From positions 154,113 to 218,112 of the forward strand of contig CAZFNR010000001.1 in assembly GCA_964520525.1 (NCBI GenBank): DNA of 64,000 bases, written 5' to 3'. How positions within the stretch are numbered: the first letter of the stretch is position 1; every line of letters starts with the position of its first letter. This DNA is from JAJPXC01 sp964520525. Its GTDB lineage: Bacteria > Bacteroidota > Bacteroidia > Bacteroidales > Muribaculaceae. The notes below the pieces were generated by a model, which was given only the letters and a program-made list of their open reading frames with translations, had not been told where the DNA came from and ran no database searches. Positions 49,938-58,662 of the stretch are shown here, piece by piece. The translations under genes and the position numbers were made by a program.

Positions 49938-51338
49938 TTATACAGCTGGCAGGCTCATGCCGTTGAGCTTGCGGTAAAGGTCAAGGGCATAAACGTCGGT
50001 CATCCCTGAAATATGGTCGATGGCCGCCTGGATTTTACCGAAGAGGGTGGGGGCGTTGACATCATATTGCTGTGGCACTTTTGACAACAGTAATCTGGAA
50101 TAGTTCAGCTCAGGATAACGCACGGCGTGGATGAGTTTGCCGAGCAGAAAAGTGATGATGCGATTACCGGCAAGTTCTATATCGACCACCTCGCTCGCAC
50201 GGTAAATCTTGTCCCACGATACAGCGTTGCAGCGGGCATATCCTTCGCGTTCAAGTGTGGGTATGTGGTCAAGCAACACCCCGTTGAACTGACCTCGTAA
50301 AATATCGTCCTCATTATCGACAAATGCTTTTGCGCATCGGTTGACGAGTATTCCTATGACCGACGATCTCAAGTAAGATATTTTTTCATTCGGGTCATCG
50401 AGCCGGCTCATTATCTCCTTGATATGATTTTGACGGTGTGGGTCGAAATAGGCGAGAAACAGGTCAATGACGCAGTCGGTTGACAATATCTTGAGCTTGT
50501 GGGCGTCCTCAATATCCATCACTTCATAGCAGATGTCGTCGGCGGCTTCCACTATGTAGACAAGCGGGTGACGTGCGTAGCACACCGACCCGTCATCGCT
50601 TGTGCGCGATAACATCCCGAGCTCGTCGGCTACCTTGACGAAAGTGTCTTTTTCTGAGGAAAAAAAACCGAACTTGTTTGATTTGACAGCGAGCGATGAT
50701 TCAAAAGGATATTTCACTATTGACGCGAGGGTGGAATAAGTCATGGCGAAACCTCCCGGACGCCGCCCCTTGAACTGGTGGGTGAGCAGCCGGAACGCAT
50801 TGGCGTTTCCCTCGAAGTTGGTCAGGTCTGTCCATTGTATCGGAGTAAGCTGATTTTTAAGTTCCGCGCCTTCCCCTTCGGAAAAAAACGTTGATATCGC
50901 TTTCTCACCCGAATGCCCGAATGGCGGGTTGCCGAGGTCGTGAGCGAGACAGGCCGCGGCTACGATTTCGCCCATGGCGTCGAGTGAATCAGCCCACGTT
51001 TCACCCTCATATTTACGGCGCAGCTCTCGGCTTACCTCTCCGGCTATGGACTTGCCGACACACGACACTTCAAGGCTGTGAGTCAGTCGGTTGTGGACGA
51101 ATATGCTGCCGGGAAGCGGAAATACCTGAGTCTTGTTCTGAAGGCGGCGGAACGGTGACGAGAAAACCAGCCGGTCATAATCGCGCTGGAAGTCACTACG
51201 CGAACCTGACGAAGGATTGTGATACTGTTCCAGTCCGAAACGCTTGTCGCAAATCAACTTTTGCCACTCCATGGCTCTTGGCGCCGTCGCCTGTCTTGTT
51301 CCTGCTGTGCTATTGGTCAGAGAGTTCTTGCTCGTCAT
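49938..51338 (-). CDS. dgt: dGTP triphosphohydrolase-like HD protein
   Basis: 466 residues from 51338. HD-domain motifs: 'VHNRLTHSLEVSCVG' (H), 'ACLAHDLGNPPFGHSGEKAI' (HD) and 'VEAADDICYEVMDIEDAHKL' (D). 'DYDRLVFSSPFRRLQNKTQV' is the dNTPase N-terminal signature. Hydrolyses dNTPs to nucleosides and triphosphate; relatives can limit phages by dNTP depletion. It overlaps the 3' end of hflX by 29 bases; homologues begin near 'MEWQKLICDKRFG', so the ATG at 51272 is a serious alternative start, giving a 37-base gap. Confidence 0.9.
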   Translation of the reverse strand: MTSKNSLTNSTAGTRQATAPRAMEWQKLICDKRFGLEQYHNPSSGSRSDFQRDYDRLVFSSPFRRLQNKTQVFPLPGSIFVHNRLTHSLEVSCVGKSIAGEVSRELRRKYEGETWADSLDAMGEIVAAACLAHDLGNPPFGHSGEKAISTFFSEGEGAELKNQLTPIQWTDLTNFEGNANAFRLLTHQFKGRRPGGFAMTYSTLASIVKYPFESSLAVKSNKFGFFSSEKDTFVKVADELGMLSRTSDDGSVCYARHPLVYIVEAADDICYEVMDIEDAHKLKILSTDCVIDLFLAYFDPHRQNHIKEIMSRLDDPNEKISYLRSSVIGILVNRCAKAFVDNEDDILRGQFNGVLLDHIPTLEREGYARCNAVSWDKIYRASEVVDIELAGNRIITFLLGKLIHAVRYPELNYSRLLLSKVPQQYDVNAPTLFGKIQAAIDHISGMTDVYALDLYRKLNGMSLPAV

Positions 51339-52539
51339 ATTTCTGAAATAGGAAATCGTTGTAGGGGAAGCGCGTCAGATGTATCTCACGCGCTTTCTCA
51401 TAGAGTTTGTTTTTAAGTTCTTCGATGTTGACTTGTTCCCTGGCTGATATAAACACACAGTTGTCTGACATCCGCGCCATCCACGATTCTTTCAACTCGT
51501 CGAGTGAAAGGTTGGCGCGTGTGCGAGGTGTCAAGTCGTCGTCATCTTTAGGGGTATATGTGAATGCGTCGATTTTGTTAAACACCATTATCATCGGCTT
51601 GTCATGGCCGCCGCAAATCTCATTAAGGGTTCGGTTGACAACCTCTATCTGTTCCTCAAACTGCGGGTGGCTGATGTCTACGACGTGCACGAGAATATCG
51701 GCTTCCCGCACCTCGTCGAGAGTCGATTTGAAAGAGTCGACCAGATTGGTCGGGAGTTTGCGTATGAACCCCACAGTGTCGGTGAGCAGGAATGGCAGGT
51801 TGTCGATAATCACTTTGCGGACGGTGGTGTCGAGGGTCGCGAAAAGTTTGTTCTCGGCAAATACATCGCTTTTGCTCAATAAGTTCATCAAGGTTGATTT
51901 GCCGACGTTTGTATACCCGACGAGAGCCACGCGGGTGAGTTTGCCGCGGTTTTTGCGCTGTATTGACTTCTGCTTGTCGATGCTTTTAAGTTCCTCTTTC
52001 AGACGGGATATTTTGTCAAGTATTATGCGTCGGTCGGTCTCTATCTGGGTTTCGCCGGGGCCGCGCATACCGATACCGCCTCGTTGACGCTCGAGGTGGG
52101 TCCACATTCGAGTGAGCCGTGGAAGCAGATATTGATATTGCGCCAGTTCCACTTGGGTTTTGGCGGTAGCTGTTTGCGCTCGTTTAGCGAATATATCGAG
52201 GATTAGGCTTGTGCGGTCGAGAATTTTGACCTGTAGCTCACGCTCGATATTCGACACCTGCTTTGTCGATAGGTCATCATCAAAAATCACCATCCCGATT
52301 TCGTTATCCTCGACAAATTGCTTGATTTCCTCAAGTTTCCCTTTGCCTACGAATGTGCGTGGATTAGGGGTGTCGAGTTTCTGAACGAATTTTTTTACGG
52401 TGGCGGCTCCCGCAGTGTCGGCAAGAAACGCCAGCTCGTCAAGATATTCGTTGGCTTTGGTTTCGTTTTGTTGGGGAGTGATAAGCCCGACGAGCACAGC
52501 CCGTTCGGTTGTCTCCTTGCTTATGATTTGGTCCTTCAT
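51310..52539 (-). CDS. hflX: Ribosome-associated GTPase HflX
   Basis: 409 residues from the ATG at 52539; the longer frame (to 52602) includes the promoter box at 52560-52567. HflX domain start 'ERAVLVGLITPQ' and 'NPRTFVGKGKLEEIKQF'; GTPase motifs 'ALVGYTNVGKSTLMNLL' (G1), 'FLLTDTVGFIRKLP' (G3) and 'VFNKIDAF' (G4); the helical 'RGPGETQIETDRRII' motif before them is diagnostic. HflX splits stalled 70S ribosomes under stress. dgt follows with an overlap or short gap. Confidence 0.94.
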   Translation of the reverse strand: MKDQIISKETTERAVLVGLITPQQNETKANEYLDELAFLADTAGAATVKKFVQKLDTPNPRTFVGKGKLEEIKQFVEDNEIGMVIFDDDLSTKQVSNIERELQVKILDRTSLILDIFAKRAQTATAKTQVELAQYQYLLPRLTRMWTHLERQRGGIGMRGPGETQIETDRRIILDKISRLKEELKSIDKQKSIQRKNRGKLTRVALVGYTNVGKSTLMNLLSKSDVFAENKLFATLDTTVRKVIIDNLPFLLTDTVGFIRKLPTNLVDSFKSTLDEVREADILVHVVDISHPQFEEQIEVVNRTLNEICGGHDKPMIMVFNKIDAFTYTPKDDDDLTPRTRANLSLDELKESWMARMSDNCVFISAREQVNIEELKNKLYEKAREIHLTRFPYNDFLFQKYDEQELSDQ

Positions 52540-52559
52540 AACTAACTTTAATTCATTTA

Positions 52560-52567
52560 CAAAGGTA
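52560..52567 (-). promoter_or_regulatory. Promoter -7 element of hflX
   Basis: TACCTTTG on the minus strand, 20 bases before the ATG at 52539. It decides against the longer reading frame. Confidence 0.55.
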
Positions 52568-52682
52568 ACACTTTTTCGCTGTCTTTGCTTAATTTCATCC
52601 AATTATACCCGCCCGTCACCATCCGCGACATTACATTTTCATTAAATTCAGGCATCCGTGTGACACGTTTTTGAAAAATGCT

Positions 52683-52690
52683 TACCTTTG
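52683..52690 (+). promoter_or_regulatory. Promoter -7 element of the two-component system
   Basis: TACCTTTG, 7 bases before the ATG at 52698, so transcripts have almost no leader with that start; the ATG at 52710 would leave ~12 bases. Confidence 0.55.
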
Positions 52691-52697
52691 CGATAGA

Positions 52698-53405
52698 ATG
52701 ACATCTGCTATGAGTAGAGCAAAACTCCTGGTGGTGGACGATGAGCCAACACTATGCGACACATTGAAATTCAATCTCGAGTTGGAGGGATTCGACGTCG
52801 ACACCGCTTATAGTGCCGAAGAAGCCCTGACCTTGCCATTGACCGACTATTCTCTGATATTGCTTGACGTGATGATGGGCGAAATCAGCGGTTTCAAACT
52901 GGCTAAAATAATAAAGGAATCATCCAAACTCGCCCATATCCCCATAATATTTTGCACCGCCAAAGGCTCGGAGGATGATATGGTAGCCGGGCTGCAACTC
53001 GGTGGCGATGACTACATTACAAAGCCATACTCCATACGCAATGTCATTGCGAGGGTCAATGCAGTGCTGCGCCGCTCAACCATCGTCCGTTCCACAACCG
53101 ATGATAATAGTCTGTTGCGCTGTGGAGGTCTGTCCGTTAATCCGCAACTGAAAAAATGCAGCGTCGACGGCAATGATGTCAGGCTGCCGCGCAAAGAATT
53201 TGAGATATTGAGCCTTCTGCTCGCCAACCCGGGGAAAATATTCTCGCGCACGGATATTCTGAGCAGCATCTGGCCTGAAGATGTCGTTGTGCTCGAGCGT
53301 GTGGTTGATGTCAACGTCACGAGACTCCGCTCCAAGATTGGGCCCTATGGCAAACTGATTGTGTCGCGTTCAGGTTATGGCTATGTTTTCGACCCAAAAG
53401 ATTAA
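52698..53405 (+). CDS. rprY: OmpR-family response regulator (RprY-like)
   Basis: 235 residues from 52698. Receiver: acidic pair 'VVDDEPTLC', phospho-acceptor Asp in 'LILLDVMMGE', 'FCTAKG' and Lys in 'YITKPYSIRNVIARV'. C-terminal winged helix: 'RLPRKEFEILSLLLANPGKI', 'VVDVNVTRLRSKIG' and 'RSGYGYVFD'. Regulates genes on phosphorylation by the kinase encoded next (overlap of ~23 bases). Resembles RprY of Bacteroides fragilis; that name is by similarity of size and arrangement. Confidence 0.9.
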   Translation: MTSAMSRAKLLVVDDEPTLCDTLKFNLELEGFDVDTAYSAEEALTLPLTDYSLILLDVMMGEISGFKLAKIIKESSKLAHIPIIFCTAKGSEDDMVAGLQLGGDDYITKPYSIRNVIARVNAVLRRSTIVRSTTDDNSLLRCGGLSVNPQLKKCSVDGNDVRLPRKEFEILSLLLANPGKIFSRTDILSSIWPEDVVVLERVVDVNVTRLRSKIGPYGKLIVSRSGYGYVFDPKD

Positions 53406-54825
53406 GATTTCCTATCACACGCGCCTGTTCTTGCTCCTCTTGGCAGTGTCGTGGGTTCTTGTGGCCTGTTTCGTGGCATTCCAGTACAGGCGTGAACGGC
53501 AATATAAAATCGAGAAACTTGATAGCCAGCTTCAACTCTATAATTCCCATCTGATTGACGCTCTGTCCAATGACTCTATCGATTTTGAGGCCGTTGTACA
53601 TAAACGTCCCATTGCAGCTCTGCGCATATCGGTGATTAACGCCGACGGCACATTGGCCTTTGACAACACTTTGGATTCGTTGCCAGGCGATAGTCACCTC
53701 AACCGTCCCGAGATTCGCGAGGCGATGGCCTCCGGAAGCGGATACACACTAAGAAGGCATTCTTCAAGCACTAATAACAACTATTTCTATTCCGCTACCG
53801 CCGGCGATGGGCTAATCGTGCGTTCTGCCGTTCCCTATTCCATGTCACTTCAGGAGATTCTCGATGCCGACCGTTCATTCCTGTGGTTCATGCTGTTGGT
53901 GACGTTGGGGATAAGTCTTTTGGGCTATTTCGCTACCCGCCGCATCGGACGCACTATCACCCGGCTCAACTCTTTCGCGGAAAAAGCCGAGAAAGGGGAA
54001 TCGGTCTATGACACCGAGCCGTTCCCATCCGACGAGCTTGGAAGCATCTCAACCCACATAATCCGCCTATACGCCCGTTTGCAGCAGACAATGGAAGAAC
54101 GCGACCGCGAGCACCGCAAAGCGATTGCGGGCCAGCAAGAGAAAAACCGCATCAAGAAGCAGCTTACCAACAATATAAACCATGAGCTCAAAACCCCCGT
54201 TGCGGCAATCAAAATCTGTCTTGAGACCGTTTTGACCCACCGTGACCTCCCACCCGCAAAGCATTGGGAGTTTTTGGAAAACAGTTATGGCCACACCCTG
54301 AGGCTCGTCAATCTGCTTAACGACGTGGCAGCAATCACGAGGATGGACGATGGGGCGGCAAATATCGAAAAGTCGCCATTGTCGTTGCGCGAAATTGTCG
54401 ATGAGGTTGCACATGGCTTCACTCCCTCTCTACAACGTGTCGGCATCAAATTTGAGTGTTCATTGCCCCATGATATGCCCATTGTCGGCAACCGGGCTTT
54501 CCTGTCGTCGATTTTTCGCAATCTTATCGACAACGCTATCGCCTATAGCGGCGGCTCGCTCATATCCCTTAAACTTGAGGCGGAAACCGACACTATGTAT
54601 AGATTCGCTTTTTCCGACAACGGATGCGGAATCCCTGATGAACATCTCGAACGCATATTCGAGCGTTTCTATCGAATCGACAAAGGCCGCTCAAGATTGC
54701 TCGGTGGCACCGGGTTGGGCCTGTCCATCGTGAGAAATGCTGTCAAGCTCCACGGCGGCACAATCAGTGCTGCCAATGTGGTGGCCGGTGGAATACGGTT
54801 CACGTTTACTCTCTGTAAAAGATAG
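53383..54825 (+). CDS. rprX: Sensor histidine kinase (RprX-like)
   Basis: 480 residues from 53383, overlapping the regulator gene. Two membrane helices (~15-35 and ~166-186) enclose a ~130-residue extracytoplasmic sensor. Then HAMP-like linker, HisKA with phospho-acceptor His in 'NNINHELKTPVAAI', and HATPase with 'NLIDNAIAYSGG' (N), 'FSDNGCGIPDEHL' (G1), 'FERFYRIDKG' (F) and 'GGTGLGLSIVRNAV' (G2). All catalytic boxes are present. The signal is unknown. Confidence 0.92.
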   Translation: MFSTQKIKISYHTRLFLLLLAVSWVLVACFVAFQYRRERQYKIEKLDSQLQLYNSHLIDALSNDSIDFEAVVHKRPIAALRISVINADGTLAFDNTLDSLPGDSHLNRPEIREAMASGSGYTLRRHSSSTNNNYFYSATAGDGLIVRSAVPYSMSLQEILDADRSFLWFMLLVTLGISLLGYFATRRIGRTITRLNSFAEKAEKGESVYDTEPFPSDELGSISTHIIRLYARLQQTMEERDREHRKAIAGQQEKNRIKKQLTNNINHELKTPVAAIKICLETVLTHRDLPPAKHWEFLENSYGHTLRLVNLLNDVAAITRMDDGAANIEKSPLSLREIVDEVAHGFTPSLQRVGIKFECSLPHDMPIVGNRAFLSSIFRNLIDNAIAYSGGSLISLKLEAETDTMYRFAFSDNGCGIPDEHLERIFERFYRIDKGRSRLLGGTGLGLSIVRNAVKLHGGTISAANVVAGGIRFTFTLCKR

Positions 54826-54979
54826 TTGGCTCTATTTCGCTCTCACTGTTTCATGACGCAGCTGTGTGAGGCGATATAGCGAAGCCCGTCACCGTGAGTT
54901 TGCTTCGCGCGGCGACGGGCATTGGTGTGGCCATTGCGGCGTGTCCCGCAGTAAGCCGTTGATTTCGCTGTTAATGCTC

Positions 54980-57277
54980 TTAACTGTTCGTGATTGATGG
55001 AGATGGTGTCACGTTGAAGTGGCGCACGTTGACCGGCCCGTTGTTGAACTTGACCGAAGCTCTGAGTAGTTTCCGTAGCGACGACACTATCTCTTGCGAC
55101 TCTTGAAGAAGATTGAGATAGACATATGTGACTGTCAGTGTGTCGTTCGCGCATTCGCTGATGTGTGAGTAGATTGCGTGGGTCTGTTCAGATATAGTGT
55201 CTTTTAGCTTGTCGCATTTGGTCCTCAAGATGGCCACTGATCTCACGTCGTCGCTCCCTATCAGATTTATGGCTTCGGTGATGAGGCTCGACACATCTTT
55301 CTGCATAGGATATAGCAGATCGCGCAGTGAAGCGGGGAGTGGATGAAAATTGTTCTCAACATGTTCTTTGCAGGTCTCGGTTATGCGCCGCAGGCTGTAG
55401 TTGATTGATATACAGCTGTTGTTGATGGTGTGAAACCATGTGCTGTTTTCTATCGCCGTCTCGACAGGAATGCGGCGCAGGCCTACAGTCTCTTTGCGTC
55501 GGATGCTTTTTAGCAGGGCTTTTTCCTTATACAGCGCGCGGTCTGCCCTACTTAGCGCTTTTACGTCATCTTCGATAAACGCTTTGGTGATAAGCGCGTA
55601 CTTTTCTTCGGCAAATTCAAGAAATTTTTTCTGATGCTCGATGACATATATTTTCAGCAGTCCCCAGGTCTGTTCGCGGTCTTCGGTCGAGAGAATTGTC
55701 TGGAAAAGCGTGTCACCGCGCTCGTTTTCGTTTTGTTCCTTGAATTTGATATTGCTTCTGACGATGATAACTATCGCCACTATCGCCACGACAATCATCA
55801 CAACAGTTCCTCCCCAATGCATCAGTGCAGCGATGAGCGCGGCTCCGATAAATGCCACTCCGGCGGTGATAAACCATCCGCCTATCACGGATATGACACC
55901 CGTGATGCGGAACACTGCGCTCTCGCGCCCCCATGCGCGGTCTGCGAGCGATGACCCCATCGCCACCATGAAAGTGACAAATGTCGTGGAGAGCGGCAGT
56001 TTCATTGATGTGCCCGCCGCGATAAGCATCCCTGCAAGCATCAGATTGACTGACCCGCGTATTAAATCAAACGATGCCCCCTGTTCAACTGTCATTTTTG
56101 TCGTGTCAAATCGGTCGTTGAACCAGTTGCGCGCTTTAAGGGGAACATGTCGGTTTACCCACGAAACCATTGTGATTGTTGTCCTCACGATACGTCGTCC
56201 TATCCTTGATGACCCGAACATTTCATCCCCTCCGCTCTGGCTTCCAAGCCCGATTTCGGTCTTGGTCACATTGTGGGCTTTCTTTGAAGTGGCGAGTGCC
56301 ACAACCATGATGATGCCTGCGCCGACAAGAAAATAGAGTGGGGTGTTGGCTGGCCCGTTGAGCGAATCCATGTAAAATCCGTGCGGGTCGCCCGAACCGT
56401 TGGCCATGTAGTCCTGATATGATGAAAAACCGCTTAACGGCACACCGATAAAATTCACGAGGTCGTTCCCGGCGAAAGCCATAGCGAGGGCAAATGTCCC
56501 CATGAGCACAATCACTTTCAGGACATTTACGCGCAATATGTGTAGCAACTGCATGATGAGGGTAAAGGCGATGAAACACACCGTCAGTATCATTGTTGTG
56601 TTCGCGCCGATCCAATCTTTTACCGCCGGCGTCATCCACACAAGGTCTTTTGCGCCTTTCAGCAACAGGAAATATATGATGGCAGTGGTGGCGAGGCCGC
56701 CGTAAATGCCGATTTTCCACTTCAGGTGGCTTTTAAAATCAAACGAAAATATCGTTCTGGCTATGAATTGCACTATTGTGCCAAAGAAAAACGCTATCGC
56801 TACCGATAGGAATATTCCCAAAATCACCGACAGCGCTTTTTCTGTGTTTATTAAATCCATCAGCGATAAAGCCGAGTCATCGCCCCACATTTTTATCAGC
56901 GATACGATAAACGCGGCTCCCAGTAGCTCAAAAACCATCGAGACTGTCGTCGATGTCGGCATACCGAGCGAATTAAACACGTCGAGCAAGATGATGTCTG
57001 TGACTATAACCGCCATGAATATGCAGATGAGGTCGTAAAATGAGAAATGTTCCGGCCTGAAGATTCCGTGGCGTGCTATATCCATCATGCCGTTGCTGGA
57101 GGCTGCGCCTATGAATACTCCGATTGCGGCAACCGTGATGATGGTTTTGAACGCGGCCGCCTTCGAACCAAGTGCCGAATTGAGAAAGTTGACCGCGTCG
57201 TTGCTCACTCCAACCGACAGGTCAAATACCGCAAGAATAAACAGAAAAATGATTATTCCCAGAAATAAAATATCCAT
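54980..57277 (-). CDS. Inorganic phosphate transporter, PiT family, with C-terminal PhoU-like domain
   Basis: 765 residues from the ATG at 57277 ('MDILFLGIIIFLFILAVFDL'); the longer frame is not supported. Two inverted PiT repeats: 'DLSVGVSNDAVNFLNSALGS' and 'FALAMAFAGNDLVNFIGVPL', and 10-12 membrane helices, with one long polar loop (~340-420). Residues ~565-760 form soluble helices resembling PhoU/DUF47 ('ENSTWFHTINNSCISINYSL'). Imports phosphate with a cation; the tail could tie uptake to regulation. Such fusions occur in Bacteroidales. Confidence 0.9.
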   Translation of the reverse strand: MDILFLGIIIFLFILAVFDLSVGVSNDAVNFLNSALGSKAAAFKTIITVAAIGVFIGAASSNGMMDIARHGIFRPEHFSFYDLICIFMAVIVTDIILLDVFNSLGMPTSTTVSMVFELLGAAFIVSLIKMWGDDSALSLMDLINTEKALSVILGIFLSVAIAFFFGTIVQFIARTIFSFDFKSHLKWKIGIYGGLATTAIIYFLLLKGAKDLVWMTPAVKDWIGANTTMILTVCFIAFTLIMQLLHILRVNVLKVIVLMGTFALAMAFAGNDLVNFIGVPLSGFSSYQDYMANGSGDPHGFYMDSLNGPANTPLYFLVGAGIIMVVALATSKKAHNVTKTEIGLGSQSGGDEMFGSSRIGRRIVRTTITMVSWVNRHVPLKARNWFNDRFDTTKMTVEQGASFDLIRGSVNLMLAGMLIAAGTSMKLPLSTTFVTFMVAMGSSLADRAWGRESAVFRITGVISVIGGWFITAGVAFIGAALIAALMHWGGTVVMIVVAIVAIVIIVRSNIKFKEQNENERGDTLFQTILSTEDREQTWGLLKIYVIEHQKKFLEFAEEKYALITKAFIEDDVKALSRADRALYKEKALLKSIRRKETVGLRRIPVETAIENSTWFHTINNSCISINYSLRRITETCKEHVENNFHPLPASLRDLLYPMQKDVSSLITEAINLIGSDDVRSVAILRTKCDKLKDTISEQTHAIYSHISECANDTLTVTYVYLNLLQESQEIVSSLRKLLRASVKFNNGPVNVRHFNVTPSPSITNS

Positions 57278-57440
57278 ATTGTTATGACTTAATTTTTCAA
57301 CGACAAAAGTCTTACAAAAATATTTCCAAATCATTTCATAACCGTTAATCTATTGTTGCAGCACCTCTGAACCCGTTGCCTGACAAAATCACCGCCATTC
57401 CGTTATAATAATTGATTCTGTGCGTTTCAGATTATTCCCT
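57278..57440. other. Intergenic region upstream of the cobalamin riboswitch
   Basis: Short A+T-rich stretch between divergent transcripts. A -7-like TAATTTCG at 57441-57448 may start the riboswitch transcript. Confidence 0.45.
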
Positions 57441-57454
57441 TAATTTCGCAAGTG

Positions 57455-57610
57455 AAAGGGTTGATTTGTCTAGCAGAGGCGAAATTTTATGAAGCATTAA
57501 AACGGAACGGGGTGAGAATCCCCGACAGTACCCGATGCTGTAATTCATAGCTTTGTATAAAGCTGTGTCATTCGCAAAATAAGTCACTGGCCTGCAAGGC
57601 TCGTTATTAA
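57455..57610 (+). promoter_or_regulatory. Cobalamin (B12) riboswitch, orphan
   Basis: Matches the B12 element: 'ACGGAACGGGGTGAGAATCC' (57512-57531; GGAA, GGTG and AA-CC boxes), then CCGACAGTACCCGATGCTGT and AA, and downstream the 'AGTCACTGG' box (about 57582-57590) followed by CCTGCAAGG, the closing helix. Coenzyme B12 or another cobalamin binding should control genes downstream, normally btuB-type transport. Here no B12 gene follows: within 160 bases there is a terminator, then a coiled-coil protein gene. Confidence 0.85.
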
Positions 57611-57616
57611 AAGCAA

Positions 57617-57718
57617 ATGTCAAGTATGGCGATTAGGACGGCTTCGAGCCGGGACTATACATTTGGCGCGGTCCTTCAGCGTCGCATAAGTTTCGGGAAC
57701 TTTAGCAATCGTTCATAA
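57617..57718 (+). CDS. Possible 33-residue leader peptide behind the riboswitch
   Basis: Frame of 33 codons starting 'MSSMAIRTASSRDYTFGAVL', between the riboswitch and the terminator at 57736-57763. No known family. The same DNA forms several hairpins (CGGCT/AGCCG, AAGTT/AACTT, ATCGTT/AACGAT), so it may be untranslated structured RNA instead. Confidence 0.2.
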   Translation: MSSMAIRTASSRDYTFGAVLQRRISFGNFSNRS

Positions 57719-57735
57719 CGATGACTCAGGTTATA

Positions 57736-57763
57736 GAAATCCCGTTAGATTTGACGGGATTTC
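57736..57763 (+). terminator. Intrinsic terminator downstream of the riboswitch
   Basis: 10-base perfect stem (57736-57745 with 57754-57763), loop TAGATTTG, followed by TTTT. Closes the riboswitch transcript before the next gene. Confidence 0.8.
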
Positions 57764-57945
57764 TTTTATGTCGCGACCGTGACCGCCGGCTATCATGCTA
57801 TTCTTGATGGGTTGTCGAATCTCAATTGTCTATAATAACGGTATTAGTGTTATTTCACATTCAGGGGCCGTGGTGTTGCCCATGTTTATGCTATTTTTGC
57901 CGATGATAGTTTTTAATGTCCTCCGTATAACTTAAAACTAATAGA

Positions 57946-58407
57946 ATGTCGTTTTGGAATTTTCTTGGCGAATTAGCCTTTCTCAACATGATATTCAGAC
58001 GCCTGTCAGGCAAGCATAAGCAGCTGCCCTACGAGAATCCATCAAGTGCGGATTACGTTGACAGTCCTGAATATGAGGCACGCGTAGCGGAATTGCAGCG
58101 CAAAATAGATTATTCTAAAGAGGAGATAGCCAAGTGTCGGCAAATAATAGATGATGGTAAGGCTCCGGCTTCCGACTACATTGATGCTGACACCAATGCC
58201 ATTCAAGAGCGCATATACGAACTTGAAGACCAACTTGACTGTTGTGACGAGACATCCGACAGATACGACCGTATCCAGGATGAGATAGACCGTCTACAGA
58301 CCCGTCTTGACGATATAGAGGACAGGCAAGATTTGTATGACTTTTACGACGAGTTTGATGAACTTGAGGATTATTTTAACGAGTTGGATGAACTTGATGA
58401 GTTTTAA
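57946..58407 (+). CDS. Acidic coiled-coil hypothetical protein, 153 residues
   Basis: 153 residues. N-terminal ~20 residues hydrophobic and amphipathic ('MSFWNFLGELAFLNMIFRRL'), possibly membrane-associating. Residues ~40-153 are heptad-like and strongly acidic ('EARVAELQRKIDYSKEEIAK', 'RIQDEIDRLQTRLDDIEDRQ', 'FYDEFDELEDYFNELDELDE'). A coiled-coil scaffold or structural protein is likely. No known family. It lies downstream of the riboswitch terminator, so B12-dependent readthrough is possible but unproven. Confidence 0.65.
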   Translation: MSFWNFLGELAFLNMIFRRLSGKHKQLPYENPSSADYVDSPEYEARVAELQRKIDYSKEEIAKCRQIIDDGKAPASDYIDADTNAIQERIYELEDQLDCCDETSDRYDRIQDEIDRLQTRLDDIEDRQDLYDFYDEFDELEDYFNELDELDEF

Positions 58408-58602
58408 GCCGACTTCCATGAGCCGGGCTAAGATAAGAATAATCCAGTTCATGACTTGACTGTATTTTAGTTATCCTGCTCGAGGGCTGCAAGCAATCGG
58501 CTTGTCAATTAAGCGGCGAGATTCTCGGCGTCTCATTCCTGAGGCTATGCAAATGTAAGCAATAATCATGAGATTTCCGACTATCAATCAACGCATAAAA
58601 AA

Positions 58603-58635
58603 AGACGAAGCACCCTAAGTCCGGATGCTTCGTCT
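58603..58635 (-). terminator. Intrinsic terminator after the BspA-like gene
   Basis: 10-base stem (58603-58612 with 58626-58635), followed by TTTTTT on the minus strand; 28 bases after the stop at 58663. Confidence 0.8.
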
Positions 58636-58662
58636 CTATGGTTATTGCTAAAGTCGCCTGAA

